From NCBI RefSeq assembly GCF_026341775.1, contig NZ_JAPEOB010000001.1, positions 2,294,001 to 2,358,000 on the forward strand: a stretch of 64,000 nucleotides of DNA. The letters run 5' to 3'. Of the stretch, positions 45,291 to 55,027 are shown piece after piece. The translations under genes and the position numbers were made by a program. Position 1 is the stretch's first letter; each line of letters starts with the position of its first letter. This DNA comes from Streptomyces sp. NBC_00654 (lineage in GTDB: Bacteria > Actinomycetota > Actinomycetes > Streptomycetales > Streptomycetaceae). The notes beneath the pieces are model-generated. The model saw nothing but the letters and a program-made list of their open reading frames with translations. It did not search any database and was not told where the DNA came from.

Positions 45291-48200
45291 CTACTGCTGG
45301 GGTGCGGGCGGTGGCTGCGGAGGGGTCTGCTGCCAGCCCGAGGGCGGTACGGGACCTTCCAGTTCGCCCTGTCCGCCCGGCCGTCCCGCCTCCGGGAGCG
45401 GGAGCGCCGGGCTCGCGTCCGACGGGGCCTGCGGGGGCGGCGACTGCTGCTGCCAGCCGTTCTGCTGCCATCCGCCCTGCTGGGCGCCGGGGGCCGGCTG
45501 ACCGGGATACGGCTGCTGCGGGGGCTGCTGCTGGGCCGGCTGAGCTCCCCCGTACGGCGGCTGGCCGCCATAGGGCTGTTGGGGGTACGCCTGGGGCGGG
45601 TACGGCTGCTGCTGTCCGGGCATGGGCTGACCCGGCATGGGCTGACCCGGCATCGGCTGTCCGGGCATCGGCTGTCCGGGCATGGGCTGTCCGGGCATCG
45701 GCTGACCCGGCATGGGCTGTCCGGGCTGCTGGTGTCCGGGCATCGGCGGGGCGAACTGCGGCGGCATGGAGCCGTCCGACGTCCACAGCCCCTGCTGCTG
45801 CTGGGCGCGCGCGAAGTCCTCGGCGACCATCGCGGAGAGATGGAAGTACGCCTCGCGGGTCTTCGGCCGCATCATGTCCAGGTCGACCTCGGCGCCCGCG
45901 GACAGGTGCTCGTCGAACGGTACGACGACGACGCCCCGGCAGCGCGTCTCGAAGTGCTGCACGATGTCGTCCACCTTGATCATCTTGCCGGTCTCGCGGA
46001 CCCCGGAGATGACCGTGATGGATCGCTGCACCAGATCCGCGTACCCGTGCGCGGACAGCCAGTCCAGCGTGGTCGACGCACTGGACGCGCCGTCGACGGA
46101 GGGCGTCGAGATGATGATCAGCTGGTCGGCGAGGTCGAGCACGCCCCGCATCGCGGAGTAGAGCAGACCCGTGCCCGAGTCGGTGAGGATGATCGGGTAC
46201 TGCTTGCCGAGCACCTCGATCGCACGCCGGTAGTCCTCGTCGTTGAACGTCGTGGAGACCGCCGGGTCCACATCGTTGGCGATGATCTCCAGACCGGAGG
46301 GCGCCTGCGAGGTGAACCGGCGGATGTCCATGTACGAGTTGAGGTACGGGATCGCCTGGACCAGGTCGCGGATGGTCGCCCCGGTCTCGCGGCGCACCCG
46401 GCGGCCGAGCGTACCGGCGTCCGGGTTGGCGTCGATGGCGAGGATCTTGTCCTGCCGCTCCGTCGCCAGCGTCGAGCCCAGCGCGGTCGTCGTGGTGGTC
46501 TTGCCGACACCGCCCTTGAGGCTGATGACGGCGATCCGGTAGCAGGACAGCACCGGAGTGCGGATCAGCTCCAGCTTGCGCTGACGCTCGATCTCCTCCT
46601 TCTTGCCGCCGAGCTTGAACCGGGACACCCCCGACGGGTTGCGGCTGCTCTTGGCCTTCTGCTTGCCCCGGACCAGCCGGTCGGAGGAGAGCTCGACGGC
46701 GGCCGTGTAGCCGAGCGGCGCGCCCGGCACGGAGCGCTCGCGCTGGTCATGGGTGACCGGCGTGGGCCAGGCGTTGCCGGTACGCGGGTCGACGGGCGGA
46801 GCCTGCGGGTCCGGGCGCTGGGGCTGCTGAGGCGCCTGCTGCGGTGGCTGCTGCTGGGCCGGGAGGTGCGGCTGGGGCTGATACTGCTCCGGCGGCTGCG
46901 GGGCGGCCGGGGCGATGGGCGCGGGCAGGTGAGGCGTGCCCTGGGCCGGCTGCTGCGCGGGGAGCGGTACTCCCTGTCCGGGGAACCCGGGCCGGGGGGC
47001 CTGGGCCGACTGGGGCTGCTGAGGTGCCTGGGCCGCCTGGGGGAACCCGTAACCGCCCTGCTGCTGTGGGGCCTGCGGCTGCTGGGGGAATCCGTACCCG
47101 CCGGCGGCCTGCGGGGCCTGCGGTGGCAGCAGTGCGCTAAGCGGTGCGCTCTGCCCCGGGAACTGCTGCTGCGGGGGCTGCTGGCCCTGAGGCGCCTGGT
47201 ACGGCTGAGGCGCTTGCGGCGCCTGGTACGGCTGCGGCTGAGACTGCGGTGCTTGGTGTGACTGCGGCGCCGGGTACGGCTGCGGTGCCTGGTGAGGCTG
47301 CGGTACCTGGGCCGCCTGCGGGAATCCGTATCCGCCGGGCGCCTCGTTCGCGGGCACCGGGGCGGGCCACTGCGACGCGGACTGCGGCGCGGTGGGCTGC
47401 GGTGCGGCGGGCTGGAAGGCGGGCGGCAGCGGGGGCAGGGCGGCCTGGGCGGGCAGCGCCGGCGCCCACGGCGCCGGAGCGGCGGCCGCCTGCGGCGCGT
47501 CCTTGGGTGCCGCGTCCGTGACGGCGTGCGGGGGCTCGTCGGCGGGCGCCGCCGGATCCGTCGCGGCGGAGTCGTCGCCCGCCGCCCCCTCGGTGCTCCC
47601 GGCGTCCGCCGACCCGTCCGCGGCCCCGGCACTCCGGGGATCCGCGGGCACCGCGTCGGTGACGGCGGGGGCGGAGTCCGGTTCCGGAGCCGTCACGGCA
47701 TCCGTACGGGACTCCGGGGCGTCCTCGTCAGGTCCGGCGGTGCCGGCCGCACCGGTTCCGGCGGTGTCCGTCGTCCCCGGCGTCCCGTTCTCCGGAGCGT
47801 CGGCGTCCGGCCGCGCACCGGTGGCGTCCGGAGCCGCGGTGCCGTCCGGTGCCGCGGTGGCCGCCGCCTCACGCTCCGCGATCTCCCGCTTCAGCGCGGC
47901 CGGGGAGAACCGCATCGTCGCGCCGCTCTCCAGGTCGCCGCCGCCGAACGGGTCGGCTGCGCCGTCCTCGGCCCCGGCCCCCTCGGAGGGAGCCTGCGCG
48001 GGCGGGGACGCGGGTGCGGGTGCCGACGGGGAGGCGGCCTCGGGCGACGGCAGGGAGGCGGGCGGCATCGAAGCCGGTGGCGCCGAAGCGGGCACGCCCG
48101 GCAGCGAGGGCTCCGCCGGAGCGGGCGGCGCGGGTGCCCAGTTGGGGTCGAAGCCGCCCGCGGCGGGCGGTCCCGGCACGGAGACCGGCGCCCCGTGGGG

Positions 48201-48386
48201 CGGCGGAGGCGGTGCCAGATGGGACCCCGCCCCGCCCGACGAATCCCCCGCGGCGTTCTGCGTGTACCAGGCGGGCGGGGTGTAGTCGATGGTGAACTCA
48301 CCCGTCATCTCGGCGGGATCCGCGTCGGACGACTCGTCGACGGGCGTGTTCCATCCCCCGCGGATCTCGTCCCGATCGCCGTTCAC
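45291..48386 (-). CDS. SCO5717-type growth-regulating MinD/ParA-like ATPase
   Basis: About 1,031 residues from a GTG at 48386 with AGGAGG six bases upstream. The N-terminal 600 residues are Pro, Ala and Gln-rich and disordered. A MinD/ParA-type ATPase core follows with deviant Walker A KGGVGKT (about 624-630), [14 protein letters not shown] and LTDSGTG segments. The C-terminal 160 residues have seven MPGQP repeats and more Gln/Pro-rich sequence. The architecture and place next to the ESX genes match the conserved streptomycete ATPase known from SCO5717, linked to growth and secretion. Its exact role in secretion is not settled. Confidence 0.85.
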   Translation of the reverse strand: MNGDRDEIRGGWNTPVDESSDADPAEMTGEFTIDYTPPAWYTQNAAGDSSGGAGSHLAPPPPPHGAPVSVPGPPAAGGFDPNWAPAPPAPAEPSLPGVPASAPPASMPPASLPSPEAASPSAPAPASPPAQAPSEGAGAEDGAADPFGGGDLESGATMRFSPAALKREIAEREAAATAAPDGTAAPDATGARPDADAPENGTPGTTDTAGTGAAGTAGPDEDAPESRTDAVTAPEPDSAPAVTDAVPADPRSAGAADGSADAGSTEGAAGDDSAATDPAAPADEPPHAVTDAAPKDAPQAAAAPAPWAPALPAQAALPPLPPAFQPAAPQPTAPQSASQWPAPVPANEAPGGYGFPQAAQVPQPHQAPQPYPAPQSHQAPQSQPQPYQAPQAPQPYQAPQGQQPPQQQFPGQSAPLSALLPPQAPQAAGGYGFPQQPQAPQQQGGYGFPQAAQAPQQPQSAQAPRPGFPGQGVPLPAQQPAQGTPHLPAPIAPAAPQPPEQYQPQPHLPAQQQPPQQAPQQPQRPDPQAPPVDPRTGNAWPTPVTHDQRERSVPGAPLGYTAAVELSSDRLVRGKQKAKSSRNPSGVSRFKLGGKKEEIERQRKLELIRTPVLSCYRIAVISLKGGVGKTTTTTALGSTLATERQDKILAIDANPDAGTLGRRVRRETGATIRDLVQAIPYLNSYMDIRRFTSQAPSGLEIIANDVDPAVSTTFNDEDYRRAIEVLGKQYPIILTDSGTGLLYSAMRGVLDLADQLIIISTPSVDGASSASTTLDWLSAHGYADLVQRSITVISGVRETGKMIKVDDIVQHFETRCRGVVVVPFDEHLSAGAEVDLDMMRPKTREAYFHLSAMVAEDFARAQQQQGLWTSDGSMPPQFAPPMPGHQQPGQPMPGQPMPGQPMPGQPMPGQPMPGQPMPGQPMPGQQQPYPPQAYPQQPYGGQPPYGGAQPAQQQPPQQPYPGQPAPGAQQGGWQQNGWQQQSPPPQAPSDASPALPLPEAGRPGGQGELEGPVPPSGWQQTPPQPPPAPQQ
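45619..45725 (-). repeat. Seven 15-bp repeats encoding MPGQP pentapeptides
   Basis: Units with ATGCCnGGnCAnCC spaced 15 bases apart (CAT on the plus strand at 45621, 45636, 45651, 45666, 45681, 45696 and 45711) encode seven MPGQP units near the C-terminus of the ATPase. Confidence 0.9.
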
Positions 48387-48835
48387 TTTGCCTCCTGGTG
48401 TGGTCGAGCACCCTTGTGCCGTGGGGGGTGGGGGTGTCGGTTCCCGGCGTCCGATCCGCCCGGCTCTCCCCCTGGGACGCGCCATGCCTGTCCGCAGGTT
48501 CTGCTGCCGCGCCCGCACCCACCCTAATCGCCATCGGGCGCTCTACGGCAGGCCGTACGGCAAGGCGAGGTCTGTCCCGTACGTCACGCGCTGCCCCCGG
48601 GTGAACGGGAAGCGATAAGGGGAGCGAACCGAAAGCGGTACGAATGCGGAACGTTGCGTGCAAGTCGATCGCGCGGACCGGCACAAGGAACCCCGCGCGG
48701 GCGGGCATACGGATCCCGCACGGCCGACGTACAGGTCCGATGCGGCGGGAACACGAATTCCCGCGCGGGCCGAAGTACGGACCCCGCGCGGGCCGAAGTA
48801 CGGACCCCGCGCGGGCCGATGTACGGACGCGCGGG
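48387..48835. other. Noncoding gap of 449 bases between the ATPase gene and the ESX-linked gene
   Basis: No credible gene is seen on either strand. On the minus strand TAGGGT (48521-48526) could be a -10 box about 130 bases before the ATPase start. The right half (48690-48835) is filled with related GC palindromic units that share CCCGCGCGGG and TACGGA. Confidence 0.6.
48761..48829. repeat. Three 23-bp tandem repeats with a CCCGCGCGGG palindrome
   Basis: CCGCGCGGGCCGAAGTACGG begins each copy at 48761, 48784 and 48807 (the last with AAG to ATG). Two weaker relatives lie upstream at about 48694 and 48717. The array begins just after the stop of the minus-strand gene at 48836. Confidence 0.85.
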
Positions 48836-49558
48836 TCAGTCCATCCGGCGGGCGCTGCCCAGCAGTCCGGTCTCGGCGTCGGTCGCCTGCGTCATCACGA
48901 ACTGCCGGTCCCGGTCCGTGCACCACAGCGTCACACCGTCGGCCAGCGTGGACAGCGCCTGTGCCTCGGCGGCCGACAGATTCATGATCCGGCCGATCTG
49001 CGCCGCCTCGTCCGGGGAGACCCGCTGGACACCGACGAGCGCGGACTTCTCCATCAACCGCGGCGCCACCGGGCTGAGATAGGGGAGCAGCGTCACGACG
49101 GACTGCCAGGGCCCCGACACCACCCGGCCGCGAGGGGGCCGCATCCCGCAGTCGCGCACCACGACGACCGGCGATCCGGCCGACGCGCCCTGCGGCGGCA
49201 CCCGGCCCACATCGTGCAGCGAGACACAGGGCTGCCCCCCGCCCGCCGCCTGCGCGAGCCCGGTCCAGGCCTGGGCCCGTCCGGTCTCCACCGCGATCCG
49301 GGCACCCGTCGCGGCGGCGCGCAGCGCCAGCACCTGCGCCGTCCACAGGCCGCCGATCAGCGTGACCTCGTACGGAGTGGGCCGGTTGATGCCCAGGACC
49401 GCCGGGCGCCCCTCGGCGTCGACCCCGATCACCGTGCCGTCGTCACCGACCGGCAGGCCGAGCGAGGCCAGTTCGTCGAAGGAGACCGCGTGCCGGCCGC
49501 GGCGCGGACCGATGAGCCCGAAACCCAGCCGGGGCCGGTTGCCGGTAGAGGTGGACAT
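48836..49558 (-). CDS. Conserved ESX-linked protein of unknown function
   Basis: 240 residues, no signal peptide and no strong membrane helix. The middle has an Ala-rich alpha/beta segment (GGLWTAQVLALRAAATGARI) and later PVVVVRDCG and LWCTDRDRQFVM strands. No catalytic motif is recognised. Its ATG shares one base with the eccE stop (TGATG), so it is made with EccE and is probably a cytoplasmic partner of the secretion machine. Possibly it is a separated version of a domain of EccE-like proteins, but this is only a guess. Confidence 0.68.
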   Translation of the reverse strand: MSTSTGNRPRLGFGLIGPRRGRHAVSFDELASLGLPVGDDGTVIGVDAEGRPAVLGINRPTPYEVTLIGGLWTAQVLALRAAATGARIAVETGRAQAWTGLAQAAGGGQPCVSLHDVGRVPPQGASAGSPVVVVRDCGMRPPRGRVVSGPWQSVVTLLPYLSPVAPRLMEKSALVGVQRVSPDEAAQIGRIMNLSAAEAQALSTLADGVTLWCTDRDRQFVMTQATDAETGLLGSARRMD

Positions 49559-50922
49559 CAGCGGGTACCTCCGAGCGGCAGGGTGGCCAGCACACCGGGC
49601 AGCTGTTCGCGGTCCAGTCGTACCAGCGCCGTCTTCACACCGCGTGCGGTGCGCTCCAACTCATGGCGGGCGGCGAGGAGTTCGTCATCGCTGCGGCCGG
49701 TGATCCGGACATGCCCGGTGACCGACACCCCCGAGCGGTCCCCGTGCCCCAGCGTCAGGCTGAACGTGGTGGCCAGCGCCGGGATCGAGGTGAGCAGCGC
49801 CACCAGCTGAGGCATCGAGGCACCGCCGCCGCCGAGCTGGGGCCAGCGGCCCACCCAGTACGTGGTGTGGCGCCGGTCGTCGCAGCGCCAGGTGCGCGAG
49901 GTCTCCTCGGTGCGCCTGCCGGGTGTCTCCGCCCGGCTGGCCTGGGCCATCGCCAGCGGACTGACGCACGCCGAGGTCGCGATGGCGGAGGTCAGTTCCT
50001 GCTCGGTGAGCACCGTCGCGCGGAACCCCGCCCCGGTCAGCCGGCTGGCCAGCTGGTCGGCGGCCCGCACCACGCACTTCTGCGCGCCGATGATCCCGCC
50101 GCCGCGCGCCTGCACCGCCTCCGGGCAGAGCTCCGGGTCCAGCTTGAGCGCGATCCAGGTGATCCGGAGCGCCGGCGAACCCGTCTGGGCCTGCAACGGC
50201 GCGTAGTTGCGCGCCGCGACCGACTGCTGCGGCAGATGCGGCGCGGGCGCCGGCTGGGTGTGCTGGACGATCTGCGCGGACTCCAGCCGGATGCCGTCGA
50301 CCTCCAGCACATCCCGTACGAGTGTCAGGGGCAGCGGCCGTGCCGAACGGTCGGGCCTCAGCGCCGTGGCGTCCGACTCGACCTGGACCAGCGCCGTGAC
50401 GAACGTACCGTCACCGATCATGCCCACCGGCCGCCGGTCGCGGTCGCTGAAGGAGTACGTGCGCAGCGCCGGGTCGCACTCGACGGCGGGCGCGAGACCC
50501 GGCTCGGTGTCCGGGGGCAGCACCAGTGCGGCGGCCCGGCGGGTGCGGGCCCGCAGCGCGAAGACCGTACCCAGCCACTCGGGCAGCGAGCGGCGGTGCC
50601 TGCGGACCACGGCGAGCACCACCAGCAGCGCGGCGAACACCCCGGCCGGGGCGAGCAGCAGCGGCTCCACCACCCAGGCGGCGAGCAGCAGAGCGGCGGC
50701 GATTTCGATCAGTACGAACTGTTGCAATCGGAACGAACCGAAGTGTCCGGCACGTCCGTTCAGCCGTGGTGCGGCCGGTCCGCCGGTCCCCGCGGGGTCA
50801 CCGGAGGGCCTTCGGGACGAGGAGCGTGAACCCCTGCGAGAGGCGGGTGGTTCCCCTGCCCCGGGAGCCCCGGAGGGCCCCCTGTTCCCGGCCGGACGTG
50901 TCCGCGTCGCGGAAGCCATCAT
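49558..50922 (-). CDS. eccE: Type VII secretion protein EccE
   Basis: 454 residues from the ATG at 50922, preferred because GGGGGA lies eight bases upstream; the frame is open to a TTG at 50952. A 65-residue disordered N-terminus is followed by two close membrane helices (FVLIEIAAALLLAAWVV and LLLAPAGVFAALLVVLAVV) and a large soluble domain, the usual EccE layout. EccE sits at the edge of the ESX membrane complex. It is divergent from eccB across 225 bases. Confidence 0.82.
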   Translation of the reverse strand: MMASATRTRPAGNRGPSGAPGAGEPPASRRGSRSSSRRPSGDPAGTGGPAAPRLNGRAGHFGSFRLQQFVLIEIAAALLLAAWVVEPLLLAPAGVFAALLVVLAVVRRHRRSLPEWLGTVFALRARTRRAAALVLPPDTEPGLAPAVECDPALRTYSFSDRDRRPVGMIGDGTFVTALVQVESDATALRPDRSARPLPLTLVRDVLEVDGIRLESAQIVQHTQPAPAPHLPQQSVAARNYAPLQAQTGSPALRITWIALKLDPELCPEAVQARGGGIIGAQKCVVRAADQLASRLTGAGFRATVLTEQELTSAIATSACVSPLAMAQASRAETPGRRTEETSRTWRCDDRRHTTYWVGRWPQLGGGGASMPQLVALLTSIPALATTFSLTLGHGDRSGVSVTGHVRITGRSDDELLAARHELERTARGVKTALVRLDREQLPGVLATLPLGGTR

Positions 50923-51050
50923 TCCGGCATTCCCCCGTTCGTAAGGCCCCAACTCAACCCGATCGCCCCTGCCCCGCCGGGGGCTTTGGAGGCTGGATCA
51001 CCCTACCCGCCCCACAGGCACTCGCCTTCAGCAGGCATAGTAGGGGGCCG

Positions 51051-51085
51051 GTCCGGCACCAGGGTCCGGCATCGGGGGTCCGGCA
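51051..51085 (+). promoter_or_regulatory. Three phased GTCCGGCA direct repeats in the eccE/eccB intergenic region
   Basis: GTCCGGCA occurs at 51051-51058, 51064-51071 and 51078-51085, spaced 13 and 14 bases, right after CATAGTAGGG, a possible -10 region (51036-51045). They could be a regulator site in the eccB leader. Confidence 0.35.
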
Positions 51086-51147
51086 CGGGGGCAGGGGTGT
51101 GTCCGCCCCTGGAGCCGCGCGGGGAGACACGGGAGACAGACAGACTC

Positions 51148-52695
51148 ATGGCATCACGGCGGGATGAGCTCAACGCGTACACCTTTGCGAAGAAGCGCAC
51201 GGTCGCGGCATTCCTCCAACCCTCGCCCACAGGTACCGAGGAGGGCGCTCCGCGCCCGTTGCGGGCGGTCGTACCGAGCCTGATCGTCGGTGCGCTGATC
51301 CTGGCGGGGTTCGGGGCCTGGGGGATGTTCAAGCCCACCGCGCCCAAGGACTGGGACAAGCCGGGCACCAAGGTGATCGTCGGCAAGAAGTCCACCACCC
51401 GCTATGTGGTGCTCTCCACGGGCAAGGGCAAGGACAGGAAGAACCTGCTCCACCCCGTACTGAACCTCGCCTCGGCCCGGCTGCTGCTGACCCCGCAGCA
51501 GTTCGCCGTCATCCAGGTCGCCGACAACATCCTGGACGCGGGCAAGCCACCGCGCGGGCCGATCCTCGGCATCCCCTACGCCCCCGACCGGCTGCCCGAG
51601 GCGACGGACGCGGGCACCGCCAAGCGGTGGGCGGTCTGCGAACAGCCCGGCGGCAAGGGCAACACCGTGCAGAAGGCGGCCTTCGTCTTCGCCGAGCGCG
51701 ACAACAAGCTCACCGAGGGCAAGAAGGAGAAGCTCGGCGGCGGACAGGTGCTGTACGTCCAGGGCCAGGACGGGACGCGCTACCTGGTGGACGCGAGCGG
51801 CACGAAGTACCGCGTCAACGAGGTGGCCACGGACAACGGACACCTGACCAACGCCCTCGTCGGCACCAGGCAGCCGCAGTCCGTCACCGACGACTGGCTG
51901 GCCACCCTGCACGAGGGCAGCCCCATCGTCTTCCCGCAGATCCCCGGCACCATCGGCGCCCCCGCACACATCGAGGGCCAGCTCTCCGCCGAGGAGAACA
52001 AGGTGGGCATGGTGCTCAAGACCCGTACGGGCGAAGGCACCGCGCACTACGTGGTCCTCGACGGCAAGGTCCAGCCCATCTCCGAGTTCACCGCCTGGCT
52101 GCTGATCAACTCCCCGCAGACCGCGCCCCTGAACCTGGCCAGCGAGGCCCGTGCCGCGGACCTCCAGGACTTCGTCCCGGACCCCCAGCCCTTCGCCGGC
52201 CAGGCCCCGCGCTGGCCGGCCCACAAGGCCCAGCAGGTCAACTCGGCCGGGGGCGACGGCAGCCGGGACACGGTCTGCAGCGTGCTGCGCAAGGTCGACG
52301 ACCGGGGCCGTACGACGCTGAGCACCTGGGCGGGCAGCGAATATCCGGCCGCGATCAACGCCGGTGGCACCAGCACCTACGTCACCCCCGGCAGCGGCCT
52401 CCTCTACACCCAGATCCAGGGCAAGCAGACCCGCCCCGACGGCTCGCTCTTCCTGGTCACCGACACCGGACTGCGCTACGCGGTCCAGTCCAACGGCGAC
52501 AGCGACGCGGAGCGTTCCGACATCGGCACCGGCGGCCAGCAGACCCAGGACGGCCGCCCCGAGGCCAGCCAGGCCCAGATCCGGCTCGGCTACGAGAAGG
52601 TCACGCCCTCGCTCGTACCGATCGAATGGTCGGACTTCCTGTCCAAGGGCCCCCGGCTCGACACCAACAGCGCCCGGCAGCCCCAGGGCTCGTGA
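51148..52695 (+). CDS. eccB: Type VII secretion protein EccB
   Basis: 515 residues. The N-terminal RRDELNAYTFAKKRTVAAFLQP segment and a single membrane helix (about 40-61, VVPSLIVGALILAGFGAWGMF) match EccB. The large outer domain contains the repeated beta-strand units with paired Cys (WAVCEQPGG, TVCSVLRKV). EccB is part of the core membrane complex with EccC, EccD and EccE. The ATG at 51148 has GGAGA about 12 bases upstream. Confidence 0.93.
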   Translation: MASRRDELNAYTFAKKRTVAAFLQPSPTGTEEGAPRPLRAVVPSLIVGALILAGFGAWGMFKPTAPKDWDKPGTKVIVGKKSTTRYVVLSTGKGKDRKNLLHPVLNLASARLLLTPQQFAVIQVADNILDAGKPPRGPILGIPYAPDRLPEATDAGTAKRWAVCEQPGGKGNTVQKAAFVFAERDNKLTEGKKEKLGGGQVLYVQGQDGTRYLVDASGTKYRVNEVATDNGHLTNALVGTRQPQSVTDDWLATLHEGSPIVFPQIPGTIGAPAHIEGQLSAEENKVGMVLKTRTGEGTAHYVVLDGKVQPISEFTAWLLINSPQTAPLNLASEARAADLQDFVPDPQPFAGQAPRWPAHKAQQVNSAGGDGSRDTVCSVLRKVDDRGRTTLSTWAGSEYPAAINAGGTSTYVTPGSGLLYTQIQGKQTRPDGSLFLVTDTGLRYAVQSNGDSDAERSDIGTGGQQTQDGRPEASQAQIRLGYEKVTPSLVPIEWSDFLSKGPRLDTNSARQPQGS

Positions 52696-52763
52696 GCCAC
52701 CCGTACGACAGCCCCGCGGCCGCCGCGGGACGGTGGACCGCGGGACTCGGGGGAGAGGAACAG

Positions 52764-53993
52764 ATGTTGTACCGGAAGACCGTGCTGCTCACGGCGGCCG
52801 CCGCCGCGCTGGCCGTACTGGCGGCGCCCCAGGCCGCGTACGCCGCCCAGGACTCCGCAGGTCCGGGCGGCCTCGGGATAGACGGCAGCGGTGAATGCAC
52901 CTTCCCGATGAAGAAGCAGTTCGAGGGCAGGCCGTGGCCGCTCCAGCGGGTCATGCTCGACGAACTGTGGCAGGACACCAAGGGCAAGGGGGTCCGTGTC
53001 GCGGTCATCGACACCGGTGTGGACAACGCCAACCCGCAGCTCAAGCCCGCCGTTGACATCACCGCCGGGCGCAATCTGCTCAAGGGCGGCAAGGCGGACG
53101 GCACCACCGACGAGGTCGGCCACGGGACCAAGGTCGCCGGCATCATCGCCGCGCGACCCGCGAAGGGCACCGGGTTCGTCGGCCTGGCGCCCGAGGCCAC
53201 CATCATTCCGATCCGCCAGAACGACGAGAAGAACAGCGGCAAGGACACCACGATGGCCACCGCGATCGAGCACGCGCTCGCCAAGAAGGCCGATGTCATC
53301 AACATCTCCCAGGACACCACCAAACCGCTGACCCCCGACTCGGCGCTCGGCAGGGCCGTGGCCAAGGCGATCGGCCAGGGCGTCGTCGTCGTCGCCTCGG
53401 CGGGCAACGACGGCATGGACGGCAAGCTGAAGAACACCTACCCGGCCGCCTTCCCCGGGGTGCTCGCCGTCGCCTCCTCCGACCGCAACAACGAACGCGC
53501 CGCCTTCTCGCAGGCCGGTGAGTTCGTCGGCGTCGCCGCGCCGGGCGTCGACATCGTCTCCACCGTGCCGGGTTTCGGCCAGTGCACCGACAACGGCACC
53601 AGCTTCTCCGCGCCGTACGTGGCCGGAGTCGCCGCCCTCCTCGTCGCCAAGTACCCCACGTGGACGCCGGCCCAGATCGCCGCCCGGATCGAGCAGACCG
53701 CCGAGCGGTCGGTCACCGGCCATGACGCGTACGTCGGCTGGGGCGTCGTCGACCCGGTGAGGGCCCTCGCCGGGGACAAGGACGACGTCCCGCTGGACGC
53801 GGCCCGCCCGGACCCGGCACCGCCCAGGGCGCCCGCTCCGGAGCCGGCGCACCTGGCCATGTCGGAGACCTCGCAGGAGCGCAGCGAGCGATACGCCACC
53901 TACGCGCTGGCCCTGGCGGCGGTGCTGGTCTCCGTCGTGGCCGGTACGGCGACGGTCGTCCGTGATGTCCGGCGACGACGCGGTTTGCGCTGA
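52764..53993 (+). CDS. mycP: Type VII secretion-associated subtilisin-like protease, mycosin
   Basis: 409 residues from an ATG with GGGGGAGAGGAA upstream. A Sec signal peptide (MLYRKTVLLTAAAAALAVLA) precedes an S8 protease domain with Asp83 (VIDTGVD), His120 (GHGTKVAG), oxyanion Asn in SAGNDG and Ser280 (NGTSFSAP). A Pro-rich stalk and a C-terminal membrane helix with a basic tail follow. It stabilises and processes the ESX complex on the outer face. It lies 68 bases after eccB. Confidence 0.93.
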   Translation: MLYRKTVLLTAAAAALAVLAAPQAAYAAQDSAGPGGLGIDGSGECTFPMKKQFEGRPWPLQRVMLDELWQDTKGKGVRVAVIDTGVDNANPQLKPAVDITAGRNLLKGGKADGTTDEVGHGTKVAGIIAARPAKGTGFVGLAPEATIIPIRQNDEKNSGKDTTMATAIEHALAKKADVINISQDTTKPLTPDSALGRAVAKAIGQGVVVVASAGNDGMDGKLKNTYPAAFPGVLAVASSDRNNERAAFSQAGEFVGVAAPGVDIVSTVPGFGQCTDNGTSFSAPYVAGVAALLVAKYPTWTPAQIAARIEQTAERSVTGHDAYVGWGVVDPVRALAGDKDDVPLDAARPDPAPPRAPAPEPAHLAMSETSQERSERYATYALALAAVLVSVVAGTATVVRDVRRRRGLR

Positions 53994-54044
53994 GGGCGCC
54001 GGCGGTGACGTGGATCTCTCCTATAAACCGCAGTTGGGGAGAGA

Positions 54045-54085
54045 TGACGAAGTGACTAGGGTGGTAGCAGACTTCACGTGTGTGA
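54045..54085 (+). promoter_or_regulatory. Candidate promoter and operator of the WXG100 gene pair
   Basis: TGACGA (54045-54050) and CAGACT (54068-54073) are 17 bases apart. TCAC-GTGT-GTGA (54074-54085), an interrupted palindrome, sits directly over the implied transcription start. The remaining 258-base gap before 54252 shows nothing else clear. Confidence 0.35.
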
Positions 54086-54251
54086 CGGGGGAACGAGAAG
54101 TGGTCGAGTCCGATTCCAGGGCGTGGGAACACCGCCACGCACTTCTTGGGCCTTGCATGTACCCCACTCCTTATCCGGAGCACACGGGGGCAAGAGGAAG
54201 CCTGACCGCGGCCCGCGGGCAGGCTCGGGAACTGAGAGATAGGACCTCCGG

Positions 54252-54602
54252 ATGACCAACCCCGCCGCTGGTTTCGGACTCGCCGACGATCCGATCATCC
54301 AGGCGAAGAACAAGATCGTCGACACGGCCGACGCGGTGTCCAAGCAGGCCCGTGAGCTCGCCGACATCCTCGCGACGGTCAGCGCGGGCTGGACGGGTGT
54401 CGGTGCCTCGGGATTCACGACTGCGCAGGTCACGATCAACGAGGACCACGACGAGATCCGGCGCCTGCTCCAGGTGCTGCTCAACGCCGTGGGCCAGACG
54501 AAGAACCTCAGCAACGCCAACGACGACGAGGTCCGCGCGGCCTTCAACGCGGTGAAGGAGTCGGCGTCGTCCTCCAACACGTCCGGCCTGAACGGCGTCT
54601 GA
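54252..54602 (+). CDS. esxA: WXG100 family secreted protein, ESX substrate (EsxA type)
   Basis: 116 residues, a helical hairpin with WTG at 47-49 in the turn. There is no signal peptide. The C-terminal tail is Ser/Asn-rich and lacks a Y-x-x-x-D/E signal, so it is probably exported as a dimer with its partner encoded 52 bases downstream. WXG100 pairs are the main substrates of the ESX system. The A/B naming between the two genes is by analogy and could be reversed. Confidence 0.86.
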   Translation: MTNPAAGFGLADDPIIQAKNKIVDTADAVSKQARELADILATVSAGWTGVGASGFTTAQVTINEDHDEIRRLLQVLLNAVGQTKNLSNANDDEVRAAFNAVKESASSSNTSGLNGV

Positions 54603-54654
54603 GCCACCCGCCGCACCCCTTTACCGCACACGCTGAGCACAGAGGAGAAGACTG

Positions 54655-54960
54655 ATGGCTGGGGACCCGAACACCAAGGTCAGGTACGAGAGCGTCCAGG
54701 AGATGGCGAACCGCATCCGTGTGGTGTCGCGCAACATCATCAAGGACCTCGAAGAGATGGACGCCGCGCTCAAGGTCGTCACCGACACCTGGGACGGTGA
54801 CGCCCACGGCGAGTACGTCACGCTGCAGGGCAAGTACAAGGGCCGGGCCGACCACATGCAGAAGCGGCTGGACCAGGTAGCCAAGATCATCGAGTCCGGC
54901 AAGGACAGCTACCGCTCCACCGACGTCAAGGCCTCGCGCTACTTCACCGAGGCGTTCTGA
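54655..54960 (+). CDS. esxB: WXG100 family secreted protein, ESX substrate with YxxxD signal (EsxB type)
   Basis: 101 residues with WDG at 46-48 and a C-terminal Y86-RST-D90, the Y-x-x-x-D/E export signal that EccC recognises. AGAGGAGAAG precedes the ATG. Streptomycete pairs of this kind are needed for normal sporulation. A hairpin terminator follows, so the pair forms its own transcript. Confidence 0.88.
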   Translation: MAGDPNTKVRYESVQEMANRIRVVSRNIIKDLEEMDAALKVVTDTWDGDAHGEYVTLQGKYKGRADHMQKRLDQVAKIIESGKDSYRSTDVKASRYFTEAF

Positions 54961-55027
54961 CCCACGCGCGGCGGCCCGTGCGCCACCGCGGCGCGACCGC
55001 CTCGGCGCGCGGGCGCCCACGCACACA

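Noticed and set aside
48690..48835. Possible CRISPR-like array
   Set aside because: The repeats are directly adjacent with no spacers and no cas genes are present; the same holds for the arrays at 13285, 23304 and 37599.
54074..54085. BldD box before the WXG100 genes
   Set aside because: The half sites are separated by four bases, whereas the BldD consensus has five, so it was kept only as an unnamed palindrome.
53962..54255. A 97-residue frame between mycP and the first WXG100 gene
   Set aside because: It covers the promoter region, overlaps both neighbours slightly, and its sequence has no conserved look or ribosome site.
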